From contig CANDYN010000035.1 of NCBI GenBank assembly GCA_947424985.1, forward strand, positions 1-9,563: 9,563 nucleotides of DNA, read 5' to 3'. The notes below the pieces were generated by a model. That model did no database searches, had not been told where the DNA came from, and saw nothing but the letters and a program-made list of their open reading frames with translations. Position numbers and translations under genes: made by a program. Every line of letters starts with the position of its first letter. Within the stretch, counting starts at the first letter, position 1. The stretch is from Rickettsiales bacterium. Lineage in GTDB: Bacteria > Pseudomonadota > Alphaproteobacteria > Rickettsiales > Deianiraeaceae. Of the stretch, positions 1-6,189 are shown in pieces.

Positions 1-2
1 TA

Positions 3-185
3 AACGCAAAGAAGATCCTCACTATAGGTGAGGGAAAGAGGAAAATAATGAGTAAGATATCTTTACAGATATTTTGCACGATTGGGATTATTATTACGAT
101 CATTGTTGCGCTGAACACGATTTTAACGAAGAAATATGACCAGGACGCTAGTTTATTTGCTATTAAGTCTCAGGGGGGGTATTGA
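3..185 (+). CDS. Small single-TM membrane peptide (45 aa from ATG 48) or C-terminus of a longer upstream membrane protein
   Basis: An ATG at 48 follows a GAGG Shine-Dalgarno-like site (38-41) with 6 nt spacing and opens a 45-aa frame ending at TGA 183-185. Residues 8-26 are a strongly hydrophobic helix rich in Ile and Thr. They are followed by a polar tail (TKKYDQDASLF) ending in SQGGY. The same frame is also open from base 3 to the left edge, adding 15 codons (NAKKILTIGEGKRKI), so this may instead be the end of a larger gene cut by the window. The RBS favours the short form; the open frame favours the partial one. Base composition (G well above C) matches the resident genes, not the cassette that follows. 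A run of seven G (173-179) sits just before the stop. I do not recognise the family. CydX-type oxidase subunits are also short single-TM proteins, but no CydX motif is visible. Confidence 0.4.
   Translation, partial: NAKKILTIGEGKRKIMSKISLQIFCTIGIIITIIVALNTILTKKYDQDASLFAIKSQGGY
16..34 (+). other. Short perfect stem-loop upstream of the small membrane ORF
   Basis: CCTCAC (17-22) pairs with GTGAGG (28-33) around a 5-nt loop, with a possible extra U-G pair outside. No T-run follows, so it is not a classical terminator. It lies 4-5 nt before the GAGG Shine-Dalgarno-like site of the ORF at 48 and could affect its translation. If the frame through base 3 is coding, the stem lies inside a gene and may mean nothing. 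Confidence 0.3.
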
Positions 186-217
186 GAAAATGCTTATTTT
201 GAATTTAAAAAATATGC

Positions 218-246
218 TTGACAAATATTTTCGTTGGTGTTATTTT
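218..246 (+). promoter_or_regulatory. Sigma70-type promoter of the ImmA-like/membrane protein cassette
   Basis: A perfect -35 hexamer TTGACA (218-223) is followed by a 17-nt spacer and a -10 of TATTTT (241-246, 4 of 6 consensus bases). A start site near 253 would give a leader of about 43 nt before ATG 296. It is the best-looking promoter in the window and lies at the left edge of the compositionally distinct cassette, so the two genes probably have their own transcription. Confidence 0.55.
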
Positions 247-295
247 AGCTCATCATTATGTTCAAATTGTTAGTTGAATATTTTATAAAAAATGT

Positions 296-808
296 ATGAG
301 TAATGAAATCGTAAAGTTAATAAGCAATGAATCAGAAAGACAGATTTATCGCAAATTTGCACTAAGCATGCCATTTGATGTTGTGGGGTTTGGCAAGGAT
401 CTTGGCATCAGTATTAGAGAAACGGAGAAACTACCAGCAAAAGTTAGTGGATTTATCAAACAGACTAATGGTACTACATCAATCTGTGTCAATAAACTTG
501 AACCGCTACCAAGGAAGCGTTTTACAGTTGCTCATGAATTAGGACATTACTTTTTACACTCAGAAAGGCTTGCTGACGGAATTGTGGATGCGCTAAATAG
601 AGATGGCACGGTGGATCCCATTGAAAATGAAGCAAATAATTTCGCGGCAAATCTGTTAATGCCGGAATTAACCTTTAGAGAGCTTTGGATGAAAGAAAAC
701 TGCTCTATTGATCATATGGCAAGATACTTTTTTGTATCTGAAAGCGCTATACTCACAAGAGCACGATTTTTACATTTAGCAAATGAAAACTCAAGTTATT
801 TTGCTTAA
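296..808 (+). CDS. ImmA/IrrE family (M78) metallo-endopeptidase
   Basis: A 170-aa protein with a zinc-peptidase signature. HELGH (residues 80-84) provides the HExxH ligands and catalytic Glu. The segment with ENEANNFAANLLMP (about 110-123) carries the conserved EANxFAAxLLMP pattern, whose Glu112 is the likely third zinc ligand. Residues 136-160 (SIDHMARYFFVSES, then a basic helix) match the family's C-terminal helical part that resembles a helix-turn-helix. Family members such as ImmA cleave phage or ICE repressors, and IrrE/DdrO pairs act in stress response. Usually an Xre-family repressor is fused or adjacent; none is seen here, and the partner appears to be the membrane protein 3 nt downstream. 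No signal peptide, so probably cytosolic. The ATG has no clear RBS; the start rests on the promoter position and the absence of better upstream starts. Glycine and arginine codon use (GGG 1 of 8, AGG 2 of 11) is unlike cydB and fabG, suggesting transfer. Family call is firm; target unknown. Confidence 0.9.
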   Translation: MSNEIVKLISNESERQIYRKFALSMPFDVVGFGKDLGISIRETEKLPAKVSGFIKQTNGTTSICVNKLEPLPRKRFTVAHELGHYFLHSERLADGIVDALNRDGTVDPIENEANNFAANLLMPELTFRELWMKENCSIDHMARYFFVSESAILTRARFLHLANENSSYFA

Positions 809-811
809 AAT

Positions 812-1156
812 ATGATACCACCAAAAAAAGATTCAACTGGCCAGATTGACTCTGATGACTTAAATAGCTTCATAGGGCAATCTGCTGAAATGGATGACAA
901 GCTACAACCGCATATCACAAGAAAGAATATTGCTGATATATATTGTAATATATTATTAACCCTTTTTCTTCCATGCAGCAAATATATCGCCTTGGGTATT
1001 GCCACTGCATATGCCATTAAACTCTTAAAATGCGATATAATACAAAAGTTAGTAAACTTAGTAGTAGAGCAAAAAGAGTCCATTAATATGTTAATAATAT
1101 GTATAACGATTATATCTCTATATTTTATTAAGCACAAATGGGGAGAAAAGCATTAG
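812..1156 (+). CDS. Small two-TM membrane protein paired with the ImmA-like peptidase
   Basis: A 114-aa protein beginning 3 nt after the peptidase stop codon, so almost certainly co-transcribed and perhaps translationally coupled. Residues 1-40 are polar and acidic (PPKKDSTGQIDSDD). A hydrophobic stretch at about 45-72 contains Pro54 and small residues, and a second helix lies at about 91-107, ending in a short basic tail (KHKWGEKH). I recognise no family. The layout (soluble N-terminus, two helices, short tail) would suit a small membrane effector, or a membrane anchor for the peptidase's substrate, but that is inference from pairing only. Like its partner it lacks the local G-over-C skew. 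An antisense frame over the same bases (805-1137) is a mirror of this gene and is not supported by any start signal. Confidence 0.65.
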   Translation: MIPPKKDSTGQIDSDDLNSFIGQSAEMDDKLQPHITRKNIADIYCNILLTLFLPCSKYIALGIATAYAIKLLKCDIIQKLVNLVVEQKESINMLIICITIISLYFIKHKWGEKH

Positions 1157-1190
1157 TTTGTCGTAAACTATAGACTAAAGGTTATCATTA

Positions 1191-2228
1191 TTGTCGTATA
1201 TTTTTTCTATGTTCCCAAGTGAATTTTTCATAGCCAATTTGATGGCGTTTTTGGTATTTTTATCTGTGATGCTTTTCACGCTTTTTGGTGGGATGGATTT
1301 AGGGATTGGGATTTTATCGCCCTTTATGAGCAAACAGGACAGGAGGCTTGCGGTTTCATCGATTCATCCTTTTTGGGACATTAACGAGACATGGCTTTTG
1401 ATGGCGGTTATTTTCCTTGTTTTGGGTTTTACGATGGCTTATGGGATTTTCATTTCGACTTTTTACATACCGACGATTGTATTTTTAGGGTTTGTTGTAA
1501 TGAGAGGTTGTTCGATTGAATTAAACCATAAGGCAAAGGGACACGAGAGGGTTTGGGATTGGCTTTTATTTATTTCAAGCTTTGGAATAGTTTGGATTTT
1601 TGGGGTATTCATAGGGAATTTAGTCAATGGGTTAAACGTTAATGGGCACGGGGTTCACATAGGTGGATATGCAGCATTACGCAATCCGATTTCGCTTGTG
1701 AGTGGGCTTTTGAGCATTACGGGGTTTGCTCTTCTTGGTTCTTCTTGGACTTTAGTAAAATCAAGTGGGAGTTTAAACGCATTTTCAAAAAAGGCAATTA
1801 GGATTTTGGTTAGGATTTTATATCTTTTGTTGATTATATTTGTTACGCTGATCGCTTTCAAGGCTAGGGCTAGGGAATCTATTTTGGCTTCTGAGTGTAA
1901 AATGGTTGTATTTTTCTCAATGCTTTTCTTGGGTCAGGTAGTTCTTTTTGGGATATTAAAGGCATTAAAGCTTGGCCGGGAGAGGGTTGTTTTTGCGCTT
2001 TCGTATGTGTTTATATTAAGCTGTGGGATTGGGTTTGCATCGATTATATACCCTTATATTATACCTTACAAATTTACAATTTTCAGGCTGTTGAGGTTTG
2101 ATTTATCTCTCATTGGGTCGGGGAAGATCTTGATTGCGATTATTGCTTTGGTTGTTTTAACGATATTTTATTTTTTAAAGAATTACAGGGTGTTTAGGGG
2201 GAAGATAGTGGAGGAGTTGCATTATTAA
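1191..2228 (+). CDS. cydB: Cytochrome bd ubiquinol oxidase subunit II
   Basis: CydB is the second large subunit of the inner-membrane bd-type quinol oxidase, which reduces O2 to water. The N-terminal helix ends in FGGMDLGIGIL (residues 32-42). Then comes HPFWDINETWLL (59-70), corresponding to the WDGNxVWL signature (E. coli Trp57/Asp58). The segment VWDWLLFISSF and the C-terminal YRVFRGKI are also typical. About eight or nine membrane helices; 345 aa, slightly short for the family (about 335-380). Start: TTG 1191 is preceded by AAAGG (1177-1181) at 9 nt. ATG 1209 (residue 7) gives a better length match to E. coli CydB before the conserved Asp but has no RBS. Glycine codons are 19 of 29 GGG, typical of resident + strand genes here. 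No cydA lies next to it; the ImmA cassette occupies the 5' side, 34 nt away. Whether cydA lies left of the window cannot be seen. Confidence 0.93.
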   Translation: MSYIFSMFPSEFFIANLMAFLVFLSVMLFTLFGGMDLGIGILSPFMSKQDRRLAVSSIHPFWDINETWLLMAVIFLVLGFTMAYGIFISTFYIPTIVFLGFVVMRGCSIELNHKAKGHERVWDWLLFISSFGIVWIFGVFIGNLVNGLNVNGHGVHIGGYAALRNPISLVSGLLSITGFALLGSSWTLVKSSGSLNAFSKKAIRILVRILYLLLIIFVTLIAFKARARESILASECKMVVFFSMLFLGQVVLFGILKALKLGRERVVFALSYVFILSCGIGFASIIYPYIIPYKFTIFRLLRFDLSLIGSGKILIAIIALVVLTIFYFLKNYRVFRGKIVEELHY

Positions 2229-2244
2229 GTTTACAAGCTTTTTA

Positions 2245-2655
2245 TCAAGAAAAATATTTCATCAGGCTATCCATAATTCCATCTGACGTTTCATCGCCTT
2301 TTTCATCTTGCGGCTTAGTATCTTCTTCATCTTTTGGTGGCGTTTTTGGTTTCGGTTTTTTTGTTTGATAGCCATCATCTTTTGGTTCGGAGCAGGGAAT
2401 GATTTTTTCAGGGAGGAGCGACTTTTCGTTTAGAATACACGTTGTAACAAGGGTCAGTTTATCACTATTTCCAACTAGGGATTTTAGAAAGCGCATTCCA
2501 TCTAGGGTTGCGTAGCCGTGAAGGTAATATAGAGACGCGGCAATTATGGATATTGTTACCGGATTTCCGAGGATAGATTTTACGATATAGGCAGCAATAG
2601 GTCCAACAAGTGGAACGACGCTAACTACATCTACAAAATTATTTTTTTTGCCCAT
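2245..2655 (-). CDS. Hypothetical membrane protein with charged proline-rich tail
   Basis: A 136-aa protein of unknown family. Residues 1-7 are basic/polar and 8-46 are hydrophobic, probably two closely spaced helices (about 9-28 and 33-46) joined by GNP. Residues 47-88 are mixed and contain Cys73 and Cys88. Residues 89-123 are low-complexity Lys/Pro/Asp/Glu (KPKPKTPPKDEED type), followed by a short amphipathic end (IMDSLMKYFS). It could be a small inner-membrane protein with a disordered tail. It converges on cydB (16 nt between stop codons) and diverges from fabG, with a plausible own promoter at 2676-2703. No convincing RBS precedes ATG 2655, as for most genes here. The G-over-C skew of the + strand continues through it, so it looks resident rather than newly acquired. 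Unusual composition could mean a lineage-specific gene. Confidence 0.6.
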   Translation of the reverse strand: MGKKNNFVDVVSVVPLVGPIAAYIVKSILGNPVTISIIAASLYYLHGYATLDGMRFLKSLVGNSDKLTLVTTCILNEKSLLPEKIIPCSEPKDDGYQTKKPKPKTPPKDEEDTKPQDEKGDETSDGIMDSLMKYFS

Positions 2656-2675
2656 TTTAAAAACAAACGTAATAG

Positions 2676-2703
2676 GTTATAATTACAAAAAAATAAAAGT
2701 AAA
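2676..2703 (-). promoter_or_regulatory. Putative promoter of the 136-aa membrane protein gene
   Basis: Read on the - strand: TTTACT as -35 (4 of 6), a 16-nt spacer, then TATAAC as -10 (5 of 6). A start near 2669 would leave a leader of roughly 14 nt before ATG 2655. The region is very AT-rich, so chance matches are expected. Confidence 0.35.
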
Positions 2704-2712
2704 TACTTGGGC

Positions 2713-2741
2713 TTGATTTTTATTTTTTTGTGGGCTAGATT
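2713..2741 (+). promoter_or_regulatory. Putative promoter of fabG
   Basis: TTGATT (-35, 4 of 6), a 17-nt spacer and TAGATT (-10, 4 of 6). A start near 2748 fits the ATG at 2763 and would exclude the upstream in-frame TTG at 2742 as start codon. An alternative -10, TATAAT at 2678-2683, is perfect but has only a weak -35 (TTTTAA). Confidence 0.3.
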
Positions 2742-2762
2742 TTGGTGGTAGTTTATAAAAAA

Positions 2763-3509
2763 ATGGCACATTTTGACTTTCATGACAAATGCGTTTTAGT
2801 AACCGGTGCGACGGGCGGAATTGGCGGGGCTATATTTGACGAATTTTACAAGCACGGTGCGAGGGTTGTTGCAACTAGTACTTCGGAAGAGAAGCTTGAG
2901 AAGTTGTTAGCACAATATGCAGATAAATCAAGGGCTTTGGGGATTGTTGTAAACATGAAAAACAAGGATGAGGTTGAGGGGCTTTGTAAGATTGCGAATG
3001 AGAAGATGTCCGGGCTTGACATTATTGTTTGCAACGCGGGGATCACGAAGGACGGGCTTGCGATGAGAATGAAAACTGAGGATTTTTCGGAGGTTCTTGA
3101 GGTTAATTTAACTGCGAATTTTATTTTAAACCGTGAAGCGGGGAAGATCATGATGAAAAACCGTTCGGGACGTGTAATAAACATTGCATCGATAGTTGGT
3201 TTTGCGGGGAATTTCGGACAGGCAAATTACGTTGCATCGAAGGCCGGGCTTATTGGCATGACCAAGACTTTTGCGCTTGAGTTTGCGACACGTGGGGTTA
3301 CTTATAACACGATTGCGCCGGGGTTTATCGAGACTGCGATGACGGAGGTAATACCCGACGCTGCGAAGGCTATGATCAAAGCAAAGATTCCGATGGGAGA
3401 GCAAGGAAAGCCTATTGACATTGCATTTGCGGCATTATTTTTAGCATCGGATTCAGCGAATTACGTTACGGGGACGACGATTCACGTGAATGGGGGAATG
3501 TACATGTAG
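2763..3509 (+). CDS. fabG: 3-oxoacyl-[acyl-carrier-protein] reductase
   Basis: FabG is the cytosolic short-chain dehydrogenase that reduces 3-oxoacyl-ACP to 3-hydroxyacyl-ACP with NADPH in type II fatty acid synthesis. Numbered from ATG 2763 (248 aa, the normal length): TGATGGIG (14-21) is the nucleotide-binding TGxxxGxG, and ATST (37-40) follows the second strand, as in NADP-preferring FabG. NAG (91-93), MRMK (101-104), Asn115, Ser143, Tyr156 and Lys160 (YVASK) complete the Asn-Ser-Tyr-Lys catalytic set. PGFIETAMT (187-195) is the usual segment after the active site. An in-frame TTG at 2742 would add seven residues (VVVYKK), but it has no RBS and no family support. The gene stands alone, away from fabD/acpP/fabF, and runs into the 247-aa membrane protein 11 nt downstream. 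Other SDR reductases share the fold, but the length and MRMK segment favour FabG. Confidence 0.93.
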   Translation: MAHFDFHDKCVLVTGATGGIGGAIFDEFYKHGARVVATSTSEEKLEKLLAQYADKSRALGIVVNMKNKDEVEGLCKIANEKMSGLDIIVCNAGITKDGLAMRMKTEDFSEVLEVNLTANFILNREAGKIMMKNRSGRVINIASIVGFAGNFGQANYVASKAGLIGMTKTFALEFATRGVTYNTIAPGFIETAMTEVIPDAAKAMIKAKIPMGEQGKPIDIAFAALFLASDSANYVTGTTIHVNGGMYM

Positions 3510-3520
3510 ATTTTATTTAT

Positions 3521-4264
3521 ATGCGTGAATATTTAATGGACAGTTTTTTAAAGAAATATGGGCCTGTAATTCTTCTTCTCACGCTTGGGATTGTAGTTTT
3601 ACATTTTGGGACATTTTACGTATTAGAGTGGATTCTGGACATTACAAAAATAAAAGAGAGTGCAATGGGTTTTGACATTGCATCAGCGATTGTAATTCCA
3701 TTTTTAGCTTGGCAGATTGCTTTACAAAAGGGGCAAATAAAAAAGCAAAGGAAGGAGCAAAAGGATTTAATATCTTTAACGGAGCAGGCTGCAAAAGCAG
3801 CGGTTTTTCAGGCTGATTTTGAATTTTACACGCATTATACAAAATTATTTGAAAACAATTTATTTTTCAAGGCGGGAATGGAATTATTAAAAACAGAGCG
3901 TTACGAGGAATGCAGAACAACTTTCAACAAGGATTGCGGAGAGGCTTGGATTGACGAGAAGGCGAAAAAATTTAACGAGGAGTGGATAGAATATACAGGG
4001 CATTTATTTCACACAGAGAAGGAGCATGAGAGGTTTAAGAGTGGATATTATTCAAAGGGGGACAATTATTTGCTTCGGAATGAGTATATAAAAGAGTATG
4101 AAAAATTATATTCGCTTCTTGAGTCTGAGAAGATGACGCATGTATTAACACATTTGGAGTATGGAAGGGTATATATACTTGCGGTTGAGGGTACGGAGAA
4201 TGCAAACAAGTTTTACAGGGAGAATACTCGTGTCAGAATTAGGCAATCGTTTGCTCAGCATTAA
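3521..4264 (+). CDS. Hypothetical two-TM protein with long charged cytosolic helix
   Basis: A 247-aa protein of unrecognised family. Two predicted membrane helices at about 15-38 and 52-68 are followed by a strongly basic amphipathic stretch (KGQIKKQRKEQKDLI, about 70-84) likely to form a coiled coil. The rest is a helical, Glu/Lys/Tyr-rich domain to the C-terminus. The layout (two N-terminal helices, charged coil, then an FEFYTHYTKLFEN-like segment) recalls proteins annotated as putative phage abortive infection (PutAbiC-type), but this is only a resemblance of architecture. It starts 11 nt after fabG, so it is likely co-transcribed. A second ATG at 3536 (residue 6) is equally possible; neither has a clear RBS. 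Composition is resident-like: GGG for 6 of 12 glycines and strong G excess. It ends in a convergent junction with mnmA. Confidence 0.6.
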   Translation: MREYLMDSFLKKYGPVILLLTLGIVVLHFGTFYVLEWILDITKIKESAMGFDIASAIVIPFLAWQIALQKGQIKKQRKEQKDLISLTEQAAKAAVFQADFEFYTHYTKLFENNLFFKAGMELLKTERYEECRTTFNKDCGEAWIDEKAKKFNEEWIEYTGHLFHTEKEHERFKSGYYSKGDNYLLRNEYIKEYEKLYSLLESEKMTHVLTHLEYGRVYILAVEGTENANKFYRENTRVRIRQSFAQH

Positions 4265-4287
4265 AAACTTAGAGGCACAGTCCACCA

Positions 4288-4321
4288 TTCCTCCTCTTGA
4301 AAAAAAAGGGGTGAGAGGGAA
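4288..4321. terminator. Imperfect stem-loop between convergent genes
   Basis: TTCCTCCTC (4288-4296) pairs with GAGAGGGAA (4313-4321): seven Watson-Crick pairs, one G-T and one C-A mismatch. The loop holds A8 followed by G4. It lies between the convergent stops of the 247-aa gene (4264) and mnmA (4337). It could end transcription from either side, but it has no clean T-run on the + strand (ATAAAATT follows). It resembles the hairpin at 16-34 in sequence (TCCTC...GGTGAG..GGAAA). Confidence 0.3.
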
Positions 4322-4336
4322 ATAAAATTGCCCAAT

Positions 4337-5422
4337 CTACACAATTTTATCAATAAACCCGCCACCTATAACCATTTCGCCTTCGTACATAACACAGGCT
4401 TGTCCGCGAGTTAGGGCACGTTCGGGGGTTTTTAGCTTTACGGAGTATCTATCTTGTTCGATACGGGTTATTATTGCAGGAATTTCAGGTTTTAGGGCAC
4501 GGCAGACGACGTTACATTCGAAGGATTCCATTTTTTCAAATTTTTCAGACAAAAAGTTCATTTCGGAAATTTCAAATTCGGATTGAAAGAGATCTGAATC
4601 TCTTGCAACAAAAACTATATTTTTTTCAACATCTATTTTACTTACATAAAGCGGATCACCAAGCCCCCCTACTCCGATTCCGCGTCTTTGTCCGACGGTA
4701 AAAAAGACTGCGCCTTTATGTTGCCCGAGGAGTTCACCGGTTTTTTCCATTATTATTTCACCAGGTTTTTCGAGACTTTTATCAAATTTAAGGAGGAATT
4801 TTCCGTAGTCTCCATCGGGAATAAAGCATATATCTTGGCTTTCTTTTTTTTCAGCGGTAACAAGTCCGAGGGATTTTGCGATTTCACGGGTTTCGGCTTT
4901 TGTGAAATCTCCGAGTGGGAAAAGAGTTTGAGCGAGTTGATCTTTTGTTGTTGCAAAAAGGAAATAGCTTTGATCTTTAAGGGGGTCTTTTGCACGGAGC
5001 ATTGAGATTTCACCATCTTTTTCGACACGACGAACATAATGTCCGGTTGCGATATATTTTATTCCAAGGTCTTTTGCAACAGAGAGCATGTCACGGAATT
5101 TAACGCTTTGGTTACAGCGGATACAGGGAATTGGGGTTGATCCGGATTTATAGCTTTCAACGAATTTATCTATTACATCTTTTTTAAAGGTTGATTCATA
5201 GTTAATTACATAGTGTTTTATTCCAAGATTTGCACAGACCATTTTTGCATCATAGGTATCTTTTGACCCGCAGCAGGTTTTGGAATTGGCAACAACTTTT
5301 TCTTGATTATAGAGTTGGAGGGTAACACCTATTACGTCCCAGCCTTGATTATGCAGGATTGCAGCAACGGTTGAGCTATCAACGCCACCGGACATTCCGA
5401 CCATAACTGTTTTATCTTTCAT
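4337..5422 (-). CDS. mnmA: tRNA-uridine 2-sulfurtransferase
   Basis: MnmA adenylates and then thiolates C2 of wobble U34 in tRNAs for Lys, Glu and Gln, taking sulfur relayed from IscS. It is a cytosolic 361-aa protein, normal length. GMSGGVDSS (9-17) is the PP-loop ATP site. KTCCGSKDTYDA (49-60) is the variant seen in alphaproteobacterial MnmA. PCIRCNQ (99-105) holds the nucleophile Cys103, and SQDICFIPDGDY (195-206) the second catalytic Cys199. ATGHY (125-129), KDQSYFL (149-155) and TVGQRRGIG (about 242-250) are standard, and the C-terminal beta-barrel is present. Start ATG 5422 lies 1 nt beyond the radC stop, with no Shine-Dalgarno sequence, so translation probably depends on coupling to radC. 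It is last in the run nuoH-virB10-radC-mnmA. Confidence 0.97.
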   Translation of the reverse strand: MKDKTVMVGMSGGVDSSTVAAILHNQGWDVIGVTLQLYNQEKVVANSKTCCGSKDTYDAKMVCANLGIKHYVINYESTFKKDVIDKFVESYKSGSTPIPCIRCNQSVKFRDMLSVAKDLGIKYIATGHYVRRVEKDGEISMLRAKDPLKDQSYFLFATTKDQLAQTLFPLGDFTKAETREIAKSLGLVTAEKKESQDICFIPDGDYGKFLLKFDKSLEKPGEIIMEKTGELLGQHKGAVFFTVGQRRGIGVGGLGDPLYVSKIDVEKNIVFVARDSDLFQSEFEISEMNFLSEKFEKMESFECNVVCRALKPEIPAIITRIEQDRYSVKLKTPERALTRGQACVMYEGEMVIGGGFIDKIV

Positions 5423-5423
5423 T

Positions 5424-6185
5424 TTACAAAATATAGTTTAATTTAAAACTAAAGATATCTCCTCTTGACACGATTATATGATCATAAATTTTAACATCAA
5501 TCGCTTCAAGGAGTTTACGAAGTTCATGTGTAATAGATATATCTTCTTTTGACGGTTCGGAGGATCGTGAGGGGTGATTATGCAGCAAGAGAATACTACT
5601 TGCACAAAGTTTGGTTACGTTTGAGATTATGGCTTTAAACTCGATGATCACTCTATCTGCAAAGCTATTAGAGGATTTTTCAAAGAACACGACTCTATCA
5701 TTTGTATCAATATACAGGACAACGAAGCATTCGTAGTTTAGCGGACTGAGCGTCATTTGCCAATATTGTGCAATTTCTTCCCAGTTTTTAGCAATATTTT
5801 TGGACATAAAATTATCTCTCAGGGTTCCATCTATGAGATATCGCAGGACTGACAGGAAATCAATAATACGTTGGGACGTAGTGAACTGATCAACGCTTTG
5901 TTCATCTGCAAACAAAAGATTGCTTATACCATAAAATCGTTTAACCAGGGCTTTAAATTCATCTCCCGGAAAATCTCCATACAGTTTTATAGCAATATCA
6001 TGCACAAAACTTTCAAATTTTGCATCTTCTCGAAACGATTCATTTTCTTTTTTTGGATGAATAATTTTAGGAATGAAGAGCGGTTCGAGTTCGGGAACTT
6101 CGGTTTCTATTTTTTTTTCTTCTTCGGTTTGAGTTTCCGTTAAGGTTTGTTTTAGGTTTGGGTTAAATGGAGAGAAGCGAGCCAT
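5424..6185 (-). CDS. radC: RadC-family JAMM (JAB/MPN) domain protein with extended N-terminus
   Basis: A 253-aa RadC/UPF0758 protein. The metal site is intact: Glu182, then HNH (202-204), Ser212 and Asp215 in the exact HxHx7Sx2D spacing (HNHPSRSSEPSKED), with the usual DHIIVS strand after it (235-240). Residues 1-60 are a polar extension rich in Glu, Pro and Lys (TEEEKKIETEVPELEP). The helical stretch at about 62-118 takes the place of the N-terminal HhH-like part of RadC, but no clear GIG loop remains. The role of RadC is unsettled; the old DNA-repair link is doubtful. Start: ATG 6185 is 4 nt after the virB10 stop, with a weak AAAGAAAG upstream. A longer frame from 6239 would overlap virB10 by 50 nt and is unlikely. 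Confidence 0.9.
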   Translation of the reverse strand: MARFSPFNPNLKQTLTETQTEEEKKIETEVPELEPLFIPKIIHPKKENESFREDAKFESFVHDIAIKLYGDFPGDEFKALVKRFYGISNLLFADEQSVDQFTTSQRIIDFLSVLRYLIDGTLRDNFMSKNIAKNWEEIAQYWQMTLSPLNYECFVVLYIDTNDRVVFFEKSSNSFADRVIIEFKAIISNVTKLCASSILLLHNHPSRSSEPSKEDISITHELRKLLEAIDVKIYDHIIVSRGDIFSFKLNYIL

Positions 6186-6189
6186 ATAG

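Noticed and set aside
805..1137. A 110-aa antisense frame opposite the 114-aa membrane protein
   Set aside because: It mirrors the + strand gene, has no RBS or promoter, and the + frame is better placed, 3 nt after the peptidase.
1154..1170. Hairpin TAGTTT/AAACTA over the stop codon of the 114-aa gene
   Set aside because: Six mostly A-T pairs with no T-run; too weak to call a terminator.
1158..1198. Direct repeat TTGTCGTA at 1158-1165 and 1191-1198, near the right edge of the cassette
   Set aside because: Only 8 bp, 33 bp apart, with no matching copy at the left edge, so it does not behave like a target-site duplication or attachment site. It may be chance.
4474..5037. Phe/Lys-rich frames in other phases across mnmA
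   Set aside because: mnmA is complete with all catalytic residues over this stretch; these frames arise from its A/T-rich codons.
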